DNA from: JAFALK01 sp042701975
GTDB lineage: Bacteria; Pseudomonadota; Gammaproteobacteria; Burkholderiales; Burkholderiaceae_C
Reading direction: 5' to 3'
DNA length: 64,000 nt
Assembly (NCBI GenBank): GCA_042701975.1
Contig: CP170561.1
Coordinates: forward strand, 3,410,001 to 3,474,000
The notes beneath the pieces were generated by a model that had not been told where the DNA came from, searched no databases, and saw only the letters and a program-made list of their open reading frames with translations. Made by a program: the position numbers and the translations under genes. Shown in pieces: positions 16,896 through 25,887 of this stretch (its first letter is position 1; every line of letters begins with the position of its first letter).

Positions 16896-18881
16896 TCAGG
16901 CCGAAGCCTGCATCGCCTCGACCTGCTCGCTGAGCTCCAGCCAGCGCACCTCGGCCGCTTCCAGCTCGTCGTGAATGGCCTTGAGCCGCTTGCCGACTTC
17001 GACGATGCGGGCCGGTGCCGCCGTGCCTGAGGCCAGCTCGGTCTCCAGCGCCGTGCGCTCGTCGGCCAGCTTGTTCAGCTTGGCGTCGATGGCCTCCATC
17101 TCCTTGCGCATCGGCTTGGTCTGCTCGGCCAGGCGCATGCGAGCCTGGCCGGAGGCCTTGCGGTCCTCGCGCGAGGCGATGGGGGCGGGCGGCGGCGATG
17201 GAGCTTCAACCACAACGGCCACGGGTGCCGGCGCTGGCATTGACGCGGCCTTCTTCGCCGCTTCCTTGGCGGCTTTGGCGGCCTCCTTGGATTGATCGAG
17301 CAGCCACTTCTGGTAGTCGTCCAGGTCGCCGTCGAAGGGGCCAACCTTGCCAGCCGTCACCAGCCAGAACTCGTCGCAGACCTCGCGCAGCAGCGCGCGG
17401 TCGTGGCTGACCAGCATCACCGTGCCTTCGAACTCGTTCAGCGCCATCGACAGCGCCTCGCGAGTGTTCAGATCCAGGTGATTGGTCGGTTCGTCCAGCA
17501 GCAGCAGGTTGGGGCGCTGCCACACGAGCATGGCCAGCACCAGGCGCGCCTTCTCGCCCCCAGAGAGGCTGCCCACGGCCTGATTCACCATGTCGCCCAC
17601 AAAGCGGAACTGGCCGAGGAAATCCCGCAGCTCCTGCTCGCGCGCACTGGGGCTGACCTCCTTGGCCAGCCGCACCATGTGCATCAGCGGGCCTTCGTCG
17701 GGCCGCAGCACGTCCATCTCCTGCTGGGCAAAGTAGCCGATCGACAGGCCCTTGCCTTCGGTGATCTTGCCGCCCATCGCGCGCTGCATGCGAGCGACGG
17801 TCTTCACCAGCGTGGACTTGCCCTGGCCGTTGGCGCCCAGGATGCCGATTCGCTGGCCGGCCAGCACAGAGCGGTCGATGCCGCGCACGATGATGTTCTC
17901 TTCACCGTCGACTTCGTAGCCACAGGCCACTTCATCGAACATCAGCATCGGGTTGGGCAGCGAGACCGGCTCGCGGAACTCGAAGGAGAAGTCCGAGGCC
18001 GTCAGCACGGGCGCGAGCTTTTCCATGCGCTCCAGCGCCTTCACGCGGCTCTGCGCCTGCTTGGCCTTGCTGGCCTTGGCCTTGAATCGATCGATGAACT
18101 TCTGCAGGTGCGCCATGCGGTCCTGCTGCTTCTCGAACGCGGCCTGCTGCAGCACCATGCGCTCGGCGCGCATGCTCTCGAACGCGGTGTAGTTGCCGCC
18201 ATAACGGTGCAGCTTGGCGTCATCCAGATGAATGGTGACCTTGGTGATCGCGTCGAGGAACTCGCGGTCATGGCTGATGATGATCAGCGTGCCGTCGTAG
18301 CGCTGCAGCCAGGCTTCCAGCCACACGAGCGCGTCCAGGTCCAAGTGGTTCGTCGGCTCGTCCAGCAGCATCAGGTCGGCCGGGCACATCAGTGCACGCG
18401 CCAGCTGCAAGCGCATGCGCCAGCCGCCGGAGAAGCTGTTCACCGGGGCATCCACCTGCGCGCCCTTGAAGCCCAGACCCATCAGCAGCGCCTGCGCGCG
18501 CGGGCGGGCGTCGAAGGCTCCGGCGTCCATCAGCATGCCGTGCGCGTCGGCCATGGCGTGGCCGTCTTCGGCGGCTTCGGCGTCGGCCAGGGCCTTTTGC
18601 GCGGCCATCAGGCGGACGTCGCCTTCGAGCACGAAATCGGTGGCTGGCATGTCCGTCTCGGGCATGTTCTGCGCCACTTCGCCGACGGCCCACTGGCGCG
18701 GGATGTTCACATCGCCCTTGTCGCTTTGCAGGCGATCGGTCAGCAGGGCAAAGAGACTCGACTTGCCGGCACCGTTGCGGCCGACGAGGCCGATCTTCTC
18801 GCCGGGTTGCAGCGTGACGCTGGCGTCGTCCAGGACGATCTTGGTGCCGCGGCGCAGCGTGATGTTTTGGAGCGTGATCAT
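16896..18881 (-). CDS. ABC-F family ATPase, YheS-like
   Basis: 661 residues with two ABC domains and no membrane segments. Walker A of the first domain is LVGRNGAGKSS (about 32-42), with the signature FSGGWRMRLQLARAL; the second has GANGQGKST and LSGGEKARLVLAML. A charged linker lies between them, and an Ala/Pro/Lys-rich hinge leads to a C-terminal coiled coil. ABC-F proteins act on the ribosome, usually at the E site, during translation. The N-terminus MITLQNITLRRGTKIVLDDA is closest to YheS. It begins directly at the end of prmB, with no intergenic base. Confidence 0.93.
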   Translation of the reverse strand: MITLQNITLRRGTKIVLDDASVTLQPGEKIGLVGRNGAGKSSLFALLTDRLQSDKGDVNIPRQWAVGEVAQNMPETDMPATDFVLEGDVRLMAAQKALADAEAAEDGHAMADAHGMLMDAGAFDARPRAQALLMGLGFKGAQVDAPVNSFSGGWRMRLQLARALMCPADLMLLDEPTNHLDLDALVWLEAWLQRYDGTLIIISHDREFLDAITKVTIHLDDAKLHRYGGNYTAFESMRAERMVLQQAAFEKQQDRMAHLQKFIDRFKAKASKAKQAQSRVKALERMEKLAPVLTASDFSFEFREPVSLPNPMLMFDEVACGYEVDGEENIIVRGIDRSVLAGQRIGILGANGQGKSTLVKTVARMQRAMGGKITEGKGLSIGYFAQQEMDVLRPDEGPLMHMVRLAKEVSPSAREQELRDFLGQFRFVGDMVNQAVGSLSGGEKARLVLAMLVWQRPNLLLLDEPTNHLDLNTREALSMALNEFEGTVMLVSHDRALLREVCDEFWLVTAGKVGPFDGDLDDYQKWLLDQSKEAAKAAKEAAKKAASMPAPAPVAVVVEAPSPPPAPIASREDRKASGQARMRLAEQTKPMRKEMEAIDAKLNKLADERTALETELASGTAAPARIVEVGKRLKAIHDELEAAEVRWLELSEQVEAMQASA

Positions 18882-19754
18882 TTATCGGGAGACGGTCAGG
18901 GCTTCGCGCGTGAGGATCAGCACCTGGTCTTCACCAGCACTGGTTTCCATCCACGCCACTTCTAGTTCAGGGAATGCGGTTTCGAAGAATTCGCGTTCGT
19001 TGCCGATCTCGAGCACCAGCACGCCGTGTTCGCTCAGGTGAGCGGGAGCATCGGCCAGCAGCTGGCGCACAAAGTCCATGCCGTCATCGCCGCCGGCCAG
19101 GGCCAGCTCGGGCTCGGCGAGGTACTCGGCTGGCAGCTTGGCCATCGAGCCGCTGTTCACATAAGGCGGGTTGCACAGGATGAGGTCATAACGGCGACCT
19201 GCTGCGGGGGCCAAACCATTGCCCTGCAGCAGCGTGATGCGGTCCTGCAGGCCGTGCTTGTTCACATTGATGCGGGCAACCTGCAAGGCCTCGGGGCTGA
19301 GATCGATGGCGTCCACGCTCACGTCCGGCCAAGCCATGGCGGCCAGCACGGCCAGCGAGCCGTTGCCGGTGCAGAGGTCCAGCACGCGGCTGGTATGGTC
19401 CGACAGCCAGGCGTCGATGCTGGCATCGGCGATCAGCTCGGCGATGAAGCTGCGCGGCACGATGGCGCGCTCATCCACGAAGAAGGGCACGCCTTGCAGC
19501 CAGGCTTCGTTCGTGAGGTAGGCGGCGGGTTTGCGCGTGGCAATGCGCTCAGCGACGAGCGCCTCGGCCTTGGCCTGCTGCTCCGCGCTCAGCACGTCTT
19601 GCTCGTGCTCGTCCAGCGCATCCAGCGGCAGGCCGGCCGACCACAGGACGAGCCAGGCGGCTTCGTCGAAGGCGTTGGTCGTGCCGTGCCCAAACGAAAC
19701 GCCCGCTTCGTTCAAGCGGGCGGCCTGGGCTTCAATGCAGGTCAGGAGATTCAT
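18882..19754 (-). CDS. prmB: Ribosomal protein L3 N5-glutamine methyltransferase PrmB
   Basis: 290 residues. PrmB methylates a glutamine of ribosomal protein L3 with S-adenosylmethionine. The SAM loop is LDLCTGNGS (125-133) and the catalytic NPPY is at 195-198. The segment AAYLTNEAWLQGVPFFVDER before the Rossmann core is specific to PrmB rather than to the release-factor methylase PrmC. It is transcribed with the ABC-F gene, so both products of this pair touch the ribosome. Confidence 0.93.
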   Translation of the reverse strand: MNLLTCIEAQAARLNEAGVSFGHGTTNAFDEAAWLVLWSAGLPLDALDEHEQDVLSAEQQAKAEALVAERIATRKPAAYLTNEAWLQGVPFFVDERAIVPRSFIAELIADASIDAWLSDHTSRVLDLCTGNGSLAVLAAMAWPDVSVDAIDLSPEALQVARINVNKHGLQDRITLLQGNGLAPAAGRRYDLILCNPPYVNSGSMAKLPAEYLAEPELALAGGDDGMDFVRQLLADAPAHLSEHGVLVLEIGNEREFFETAFPELEVAWMETSAGEDQVLILTREALTVSR

Positions 19755-19801
19755 GGGGATTCGGATCGGAATCCCGGGATTGTCGCCGATGCTCTCGTGC
19801 C

Positions 19802-21622
19802 TCAGCCTGGCGCAGGCAGGCCGAATTTCGCCAGCTGTGCGTCGATCTGCGGGCGCAGTTTGCGGGCGGCCTCAAGATCAGCGCGGCCGGCCTCGGTCTG
19901 ACCGCGCTGGCTGCGCACGATGCCGCGGCCGTAGAGCGCCCAGGGTGAGGCGGGCCTCAGGTCCAGCGCCTTGTCGAAGTCGGCCTGCGCGCGGTCGAGT
20001 TCGCCGCGCTTGAGCCGCAGCAGGCCGCGGTCCTCGCGGTAGTCTGCATTCTTGCCGTCGGCGCTCACAGCGCGGTCGCAGTCGTCGAGAGCCTGGTCGA
20101 GGTCGGTGCCGAGTCGGGCGCGCAGCATGCAGCGGCTGATCAGCACATCCGGAAGGCGCACATCGGTTTCGCGCGTGGCGAGCCAGTGGCTGAGCTGGGT
20201 GATGGCCTCGCGCGGTTGGCCGAGGCGCTCGTAGAGGCGTGCCATCTGCAGCCGTTCCTGGGCTTGGGGTGGCAGCGAGCGGTCCAGCGTCTGCAGATCG
20301 GCCAGCACCGCTGCGGGATCGGCTGCACCGCGCATGTCTGCCCGGCGCAGCAGCGCTTCGGTGTGCGTGGGATCGAGCTTCACTGCCTGGTTGAAGTCGC
20401 GAAGCGCCTCCATGGGCTGCCGCAGCGCCTGGCGCACGATGCCGCGGCGCGCGAAGTACTCGGCTTGCGTGGGATCGAGGTTGCAGGCCTGGTCCAGGTC
20501 AGCCAGGGCTGCAGCGTAGTTCAGGCGCGAGGCGTAGCCGGCGCTGCGGCGGGCGTAGGCCGCGGCGTCCATGGGTTTGCCGCTTTCGTCGACTTCGGGT
20601 TGGGTGGGCGCCGAACTGGCCGCGGCCGGCGCGGGCGGCGCGACGGCTGCAGTCTGGTTGTGATCGAGGGCGCTCAGCGCGAACACGGGTCCGCCGTTGT
20701 GTGTGAAGTACATGCGCCGCTGGCGCTTGGAAACGTAGATGCGATGCGCCAGGAAGAAGTCGATGCCGACGAGCATCTCGGCCTCGGACGGATTCATGTC
20801 CTCCGCCACCGTCAGGCGAATGTTGGAGATCGATTCGCCGCCGAGCGCGAAGCGCTGGAAAGGGGCCGTCCAGATGTCGAGGCTGCCCTTGCCCACGCCA
20901 ATGGCCTTGCCGGCCCGCTGCATCTGGTCAGGCTTCACGCCGGCCCTTCGCGCTGCACCGGCCGTGAGGACGGACATGCCGGCGCCCGTATCGAAGAGGA
21001 CCTTGATCTTCTCGTCGTTGAGCTGCGCCACGGCGCGGATCGGAGGCAGGCCGGTGAGGCGCGAATCGCCATCGGGCCGCAGCAGCGGCAGTACGACGTA
21101 GGGCTTGTCTCCGGCCCAGTACGCGAAGGAAGTTTCGCTGCAGTCACCCTTCGGGAAGAAGAAGCGGACCATGCCGTTGGCCAGGTCGTACTCCGTGTCC
21201 GCCATGGACAGGACGTTGCGGCCGATGATCCCCATGGTGCCGGCGCTGTCCTCGTTGCCGCCGACGATGAAATCGACTTTGGGGACTTCGTTGTCGCCGA
21301 TCTGCAGGCGGTCGACGACCGTCAGGCGTGCCTCCATCTCGCCAGCGACGCCTTCGATCCGGTAGTTGTAGGGGAGATATTCGAGCTTGAGCTTGAGCAG
21401 ACTCGCCGCGGCGGGCTTGATGATGCTGAAGAAGGCGCCACTGTCCAGCAGCATCGGCACCTGCGTGCCGTTGATGCCGATCTTGACGACGGGGCGATTG
21501 CCGATCATGGTCACCGGCATTTCGAGTTGGCTGACGGTGCATTCCTCGGTGGCAAGTGCTCCGAGCGATGCAGAGGCTAGGCAGAGCACGGCAGCCCACC
21601 GCCAGAACGCGGACTTCTTCAT
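19802..21622 (-). CDS. Secreted double retropepsin-like protease with C-terminal TPR repeats
   Basis: 606 residues. A signal peptide (about 1-24, ending GALA-TEE) leads to two retropepsin-like aspartyl protease units. The first has LLDSGAFFS with Asp60; the second has LFDTGAGMS with Asp211. After a Pro/Ala linker (about 325-350), four or more TPR repeats fill the rest (for example LDPTQAEYFARRGIVRQALR). Retropepsins normally pair two copies of one domain; here both halves lie in one chain, so an internal pseudo-dimer is possible. The TPR part suggests a protein partner in the periplasm. Substrate unknown. It lies alone between pilU and prmB. Confidence 0.8.
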   Translation of the reverse strand: MKKSAFWRWAAVLCLASASLGALATEECTVSQLEMPVTMIGNRPVVKIGINGTQVPMLLDSGAFFSIIKPAAASLLKLKLEYLPYNYRIEGVAGEMEARLTVVDRLQIGDNEVPKVDFIVGGNEDSAGTMGIIGRNVLSMADTEYDLANGMVRFFFPKGDCSETSFAYWAGDKPYVVLPLLRPDGDSRLTGLPPIRAVAQLNDEKIKVLFDTGAGMSVLTAGAARRAGVKPDQMQRAGKAIGVGKGSLDIWTAPFQRFALGGESISNIRLTVAEDMNPSEAEMLVGIDFFLAHRIYVSKRQRRMYFTHNGGPVFALSALDHNQTAAVAPPAPAAASSAPTQPEVDESGKPMDAAAYARRSAGYASRLNYAAALADLDQACNLDPTQAEYFARRGIVRQALRQPMEALRDFNQAVKLDPTHTEALLRRADMRGAADPAAVLADLQTLDRSLPPQAQERLQMARLYERLGQPREAITQLSHWLATRETDVRLPDVLISRCMLRARLGTDLDQALDDCDRAVSADGKNADYREDRGLLRLKRGELDRAQADFDKALDLRPASPWALYGRGIVRSQRGQTEAGRADLEAARKLRPQIDAQLAKFGLPAPG

Positions 21623-21695
21623 TGACTCATCTCCCTGTTATTGATGGGCGCGGACTGTAGCGCAGCCGTCTCAGGGAGAAGTCGTCCTTGTTCGC

Positions 21696-22859
21696 TCAGT
21701 GCCCGTCGTTGTGCACGTCCAGCGTGATCTCGGTGAAGTTGGCCGCGTCGTCGGCCGGCTCTTCTTCCTGCTGCTTGTCCGCCTTCTTGCCCGGGCCGTC
21801 GTTCTGCAGGCGCCAGAGCAGGTTGGTGGGCGAGTCGGCGAACATCAGGCCTTCCTCGCGGGTGATGGTGCCCTCGTTGATGAGGGTGGCGAAGTGCTCT
21901 TCGTAGGACTGCGAGCCCTCGGCCATGGACTTCTCCATGGCTTCCTTCACGCCGTTGAAATCACCGCGCTCGATCAGCTCGGCCACAAGCTTGGTGTTGA
22001 GCAGCACTTCGATCACGGGAACGCGGCCGCCGGCCGTGGCGCGCACCAGGCGCTGCGAGACGATGGCCTTCAGGCCCGCCGACATGTCGTTGAGCAGCGC
22101 AGGACGCGCGTCCGGCGGATAGAAGGACAGCACGCGGTTCAGCGCGTGGTAGGTGTTGTTGCCGTGCAGAGTGGCGAGCACCAGATGCCCGGAGAGCGAG
22201 TACGAGATCGCGGCCGTCATGGTCTCGCGATCGCGGATTTCGCCGATCAGGATGCAGTCCGGCGCCTGGCGCAGCGCGTTCTTCAGCGCGATGTGCAGCG
22301 AACTCGTGTCGCGACCGACCTCGCGCTGGTTCACCAGCGACTTCTTGTTCTGGAAGAGGAACTCGAGCGGATCCTCGATGGTGAGGATGTGGCCCGTCAT
22401 GTTCTGGTTGCGCGTCTCCAGCATGGCGGCGAGCGTGGTGCTCTTGCCGGTGCCGGTGGCGCCCACCATCAGGATCAGGCCGCGCTTTTCCTGCACCAGC
22501 TTGCCCAGGATGGGCGGCAGGTTCAGGCTCTCGATGGTCGGGATCTTGTGCGGGATGTGGCGGAACACGGCGGCGACGGAGCCGCGCTGGCGGAAGGCCG
22601 AAAGCCGGTAGCTGCCGACCTTGGGCACCGACACAGCCATGTTGAGCTCCAGCTCGCGGTCGAGCTCCTCCAGCGCCCTTTCGTCAATGACCTCGGCGAT
22701 CAACTGGCGCGGCTGGCCGGGGGACAGCACCTGGTCGGACAGCTGCACCATCTGCCCGTTGAGCTTGACCAGCACGGGCATGCTGGCCGAGAGAAAGCAG
22801 TCGGACGCACCCTTGTCGGCCATCAGGCGCAGGATGCGCTCCATGTTTCCACCGCTCAT
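21696..22859 (-). CDS. pilU: Type IV pilus retraction ATPase PilU
   Basis: 387 residues. PilU is the accessory retraction motor that works with PilT at the inner face of the type IV pilus base. The N-terminal domain is followed by Walker A GATGTGKST (133-141), a Walker B-type segment (DCILIGEIRDRETM) and the His-box SGHLVLATLHGNN. The acidic C-terminal tail (KKADKQQEEEPADDAANF) is typical of PilU. The start may be at 22859 or at the internal Met six residues on (MERILRLMADKGASD). pilT, usually next to it, is not in the window. Confidence 0.92.
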   Translation of the reverse strand: MSGGNMERILRLMADKGASDCFLSASMPVLVKLNGQMVQLSDQVLSPGQPRQLIAEVIDERALEELDRELELNMAVSVPKVGSYRLSAFRQRGSVAAVFRHIPHKIPTIESLNLPPILGKLVQEKRGLILMVGATGTGKSTTLAAMLETRNQNMTGHILTIEDPLEFLFQNKKSLVNQREVGRDTSSLHIALKNALRQAPDCILIGEIRDRETMTAAISYSLSGHLVLATLHGNNTYHALNRVLSFYPPDARPALLNDMSAGLKAIVSQRLVRATAGGRVPVIEVLLNTKLVAELIERGDFNGVKEAMEKSMAEGSQSYEEHFATLINEGTITREEGLMFADSPTNLLWRLQNDGPGKKADKQQEEEPADDAANFTEITLDVHNDGH

Positions 22860-22898
22860 GCCACTCCCCCGTTCTTGTTCGCTTGACTGGACAGTTAC

Positions 22899-23714
22899 TT
22901 AGGCGCGCAGCAGCTCGTTGATGCTGGTTTTTGCGCGCGTGCCGGCATCGACCTTCTTGACGATGATCGCGGCGTACAGGCTGTAGCGACCGCCGTCCTT
23001 GGGCAGGCTGCCGCTGATCACGACCGAGCCCGCGGGCACGCGGCCGTAGCTCACGGTGTCGGTCTCGCGGTCGTAGATTGGCGTGCTCTGGCCGATGTAC
23101 ACGCCCATGGAGATGACTGAGTTCTCTTCGACGATCACGCCTTCCACCACTTCGGAGCGGGCGCCGACGAAGCAGTTGTCCTCGATGATGGTCGGGTTGG
23201 CCTGCAGCGGCTCCAGAACGCCGCCGATGCCAACGCCGCCGCTCAGGTGCACATGCTTGCCGATCTGCGCGCAGGAGCCGACGGTGGCCCAGGTGTCGAC
23301 CATCGTGCCTTCGTCCACGTAGGCGCCGATGTTCACGTAGGAAGGCATCAGCACCACGTTCTTGGCCTGGAAGCTGCCGCGGCGGGCCACGGCCGGAGGC
23401 ACCACGCGAACGCCGCTGGCGCGGATGGCGTCTTCGTTCATCGTGCCGTACTTGCTGGGCACCTTGTCGAAGAATTGCAGGTCGCCTTCGCCCATCAGCT
23501 TGTTGTCGTTCAGGCGGAAGGACAGCAGCACGGCCTTCTTGACCCATTGGTGCACGGTCCACTGGCCCACGGCCTGGCGTTCGGCCACACGCAGCACGCC
23601 GCTGTCCAGCTGGGCGATCACGTGCTCGACGGCATCGCGCAGCTCTTGCGTGGCTTGCAGGTTGGCGCGGCCTTCCCAGGCGGTTTCGATGATGGATTGA
23701 AGTTGGGAGCTCAT
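22899..23714 (-). CDS. dapD: Tetrahydrodipicolinate N-succinyltransferase DapD
   Basis: 271 residues. DapD transfers succinyl from succinyl-CoA to tetrahydrodipicolinate in lysine and diaminopimelate synthesis. The left-handed beta-helix hexapeptide repeats run through MPSYVNIGAYVDEGTMVDTW and on to VGARSEVVEGVIVEENSVIS. The start at 23714 gives MSSQLQSIIETAWE; its ATG overlaps the dapC stop (ATGA). The longer open frame upstream lies antisense-like inside dapC and is discarded. Confidence 0.97.
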   Translation of the reverse strand: MSSQLQSIIETAWEGRANLQATQELRDAVEHVIAQLDSGVLRVAERQAVGQWTVHQWVKKAVLLSFRLNDNKLMGEGDLQFFDKVPSKYGTMNEDAIRASGVRVVPPAVARRGSFQAKNVVLMPSYVNIGAYVDEGTMVDTWATVGSCAQIGKHVHLSGGVGIGGVLEPLQANPTIIEDNCFVGARSEVVEGVIVEENSVISMGVYIGQSTPIYDRETDTVSYGRVPAGSVVISGSLPKDGGRYSLYAAIIVKKVDAGTRAKTSINELLRA

Positions 23715-24928
23715 GAGGAGGCTTGACTGAGATTGCGGGTGAATTGATGGATGCGCTGAGCGGCTTCTAGGCATTCGGCCGTCTCGGCCACGAGGGCCAT
23801 TCGGATGCGGCCGGCGCCTGGGTTCACGCCGTGCGTTTCTCGGGCGAGCAGGCTGCCGGGCAGGACTTGGACATTGTATTGAGCCAGCAGCTGCGTGGCG
23901 AAGGCGATGTCGTCTCCGCCCAGCACGGTTTTGGGCACGCCAGCCCAGAGGTAGAAGCCCGCGTCCGGCAGGGCCACGTCCAGCACCTCGGCCAGCACCG
24001 GCGTGACGGCGGCGAACTTGGCGCGGTAGGCCGCGCGGTTGGCGATCACATGGGCCTCGTCGTTCCAGGCCGCCGCCGAAGCCGCCTGCACCATCGGGTT
24101 CATCGCGCTGCCGTGGTAGGTGCGGTAGAGCAAGAAGTTCTTGATCAGCGCTGCATCGCCGGCCACGAAACCGGCGCGTAGGCCCGGCACGTTGCTGCGC
24201 TTGGAGAGGCTGGTGAAGGCGATCAGGTTCTTGAAATCGCCGCGACCCAATTGCGCTGCGGCCTGCAGGCCCGACAGCGGCGCTTCCTCGCGGAAATAGA
24301 TCTCCGAATAGCATTCGTCCGAGGCGATCACGAAGCCGTGGCGATCGGAAAGCTCGAAGAGCTTCTTCCACTCATCGAGCGGCATCACCGCACCCGTCGG
24401 ATTGCCGGGCGAGCAGACGTAGAGCAGCTGCGTGTTCGCCCAGGTGGCCTCGTCGATCTGCGACCAGTCCACGGCGAAGTTGCGGGCCGGGTCGCTGTTG
24501 GCGAAGACGGGCTTGGCACCGGCCAGCAGGGCCGCGCCTTCGTATATTTGATAGAAAGGGTTCGGGCACACAACCGTGGCGCCCACGCGACTGTCATCGA
24601 CGACGGTTTGCGCGATGGCAAACAATGCTTCGCGCGAGCCGTTGACCGGCAGCACCTGCGTCGCCGGGTCCAGGCTCAGACCGTAGCGGCGCTGCAGCCA
24701 TCCGCAGATGGCCTCTCGCAAGGCGGGCTCGCCCGCGGTGGCGGGGTAGGCAGAAAGCCGGGGGAAGCTGGCCGCTAGCGCCTGTTCCACCAGGGCGGGA
24801 GCTGCATGCTTGGGCTCGCCGATGCCCAGGCTGATGAATCGGTAGGCTGAATTGGGGGTGACACCGGCATTGAGCTGACGCAGGCGCTCGAAGGGGTAGG
24901 GCTGCAGGAGTCGCAGTCGGGGATTCAA
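23711..24928 (-). CDS. dapC: Succinyldiaminopimelate transaminase DapC
   Basis: 405 residues from a TTG start at 24928 (MNPRLRLLQPYPFERLRQL). This start has GGTGGAG about eight bases before it on the minus strand and matches the family N-terminus; the upstream in-frame ATG at 24964 has no clear ribosome-binding site but would add only 12 residues. DapC is a class I PLP aminotransferase acting one step after DapD. The PLP lysine is Lys243 (SLSKRSNVPGLRAGF), with the NPTG and ASDECYSEIYF motifs also present. dapC and dapD overlap by four bases and form one operon. Confidence 0.93.
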   Translation of the reverse strand: MNPRLRLLQPYPFERLRQLNAGVTPNSAYRFISLGIGEPKHAAPALVEQALAASFPRLSAYPATAGEPALREAICGWLQRRYGLSLDPATQVLPVNGSREALFAIAQTVVDDSRVGATVVCPNPFYQIYEGAALLAGAKPVFANSDPARNFAVDWSQIDEATWANTQLLYVCSPGNPTGAVMPLDEWKKLFELSDRHGFVIASDECYSEIYFREEAPLSGLQAAAQLGRGDFKNLIAFTSLSKRSNVPGLRAGFVAGDAALIKNFLLYRTYHGSAMNPMVQAASAAAWNDEAHVIANRAAYRAKFAAVTPVLAEVLDVALPDAGFYLWAGVPKTVLGGDDIAFATQLLAQYNVQVLPGSLLARETHGVNPGAGRIRMALVAETAECLEAAQRIHQFTRNLSQASS

Positions 24929-25021
24929 GAATTGGCTCCACCTCGGAATTGATGGCACGATCATAGGACGAGGGCGGGCCCGAGCTCGTGCAAGTCGGTC
25001 ATCCGTCAGGAGTCTGTGGTC

Positions 25022-25819
25022 ATGCGCATGAACTGGAGTCGCTTCTGGATCGCGGGCCTGATCCTGGCTGCGGGCACGTGGCCGGCACAGGCTGCCGAGG
25101 AATGCCGCAAGGTGATCGTCAGCGCCGATCCTGAATTCCCGCCTTTCGCCTGGTATGACGGCAAGACCCTTCGCGGCGCCAGCGTGGACATCGTGCTCAC
25201 CGTGCTGCGCGGCATGAAGCTGCCCTACGAGCTGCGCTATACCGGCCCCTTCCTGCGGCTGCTGCACAGCGCCGAGATCGGGCAGGTGGACATCATTGCG
25301 GAGCTCAAGCGCACGCCCGAGCGCGAGGCCTTCCTGGCCTATGCGGAGACGCCGATCTTTCAGAACCCCACTTCGGTGTTCGTGCGTGTGGGCGAGGGCA
25401 TCAAGGGTTTCGGTGGGCGCGAGTCGCTGCGTGGGCTGGCCGGCGGCGTCACACGCGGCACGCGTTTTGGCGGCGGGCTCGATGAATTTGTGGCCGAACA
25501 TTTGAGGGTCGAGGAGGGCCCCGGCATCCGCGAAAACTTCAGCAAGCTCGAAGCCAAACGTTTCGACTATTTCATCTCGCCACACTATCCGGCGATGACC
25601 TACCTGGTCACCAGTGGGCAGGAACAACACTTTGAAGTGCTCAAGCCCTTTGTAGCCGAGGCCAATGTCTACGTGGGCTGGTCGCGCAAGAGCCCTTGCC
25701 TGGGTCGGCTCAAGGAGTTCGACGCGATGCTGCGCCGCTACCTGGCCGTCACCAAGGTCGCGACCATGGTCAACGCCAGTTTCGACGACTGGCGCCGCTC
25801 GCCCGTGATGGTGCGCTGA
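25022..25819 (+). CDS. Periplasmic solute-binding protein, family 3
   Basis: 265 residues with a signal peptide (about 1-24, ending PAQA-AEE). The mature part opens with a typical SBP_bac_3 strand (KVIVSADPEFPPFAWYDGKT) and continues through the GQVDIIAELKRTPEREAFLAY segment. Such proteins bind amino acids or similar small solutes. The ATG at 25022 has AGGAG nine bases before it; an in-frame GTG at 25016 is too close to that site. No transporter genes are next to it, so it could be an orphan receptor or feed a distant ABC transporter. Confidence 0.8.
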   Translation: MRMNWSRFWIAGLILAAGTWPAQAAEECRKVIVSADPEFPPFAWYDGKTLRGASVDIVLTVLRGMKLPYELRYTGPFLRLLHSAEIGQVDIIAELKRTPEREAFLAYAETPIFQNPTSVFVRVGEGIKGFGGRESLRGLAGGVTRGTRFGGGLDEFVAEHLRVEEGPGIRENFSKLEAKRFDYFISPHYPAMTYLVTSGQEQHFEVLKPFVAEANVYVGWSRKSPCLGRLKEFDAMLRRYLAVTKVATMVNASFDDWRRSPVMVR

Positions 25820-25887
25820 CCGCCCCACAGCACATGCTCGCAAGCCCTCGCTAGCGCGGGGAACCGCTCCTGCTTATCCTGCGCGCC

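Noticed and set aside
17292..18965. 557-codon plus-strand frame opposite the ABC-F gene
   Set aside because: Antisense shadow of a well-conserved gene; no motifs or start signals.
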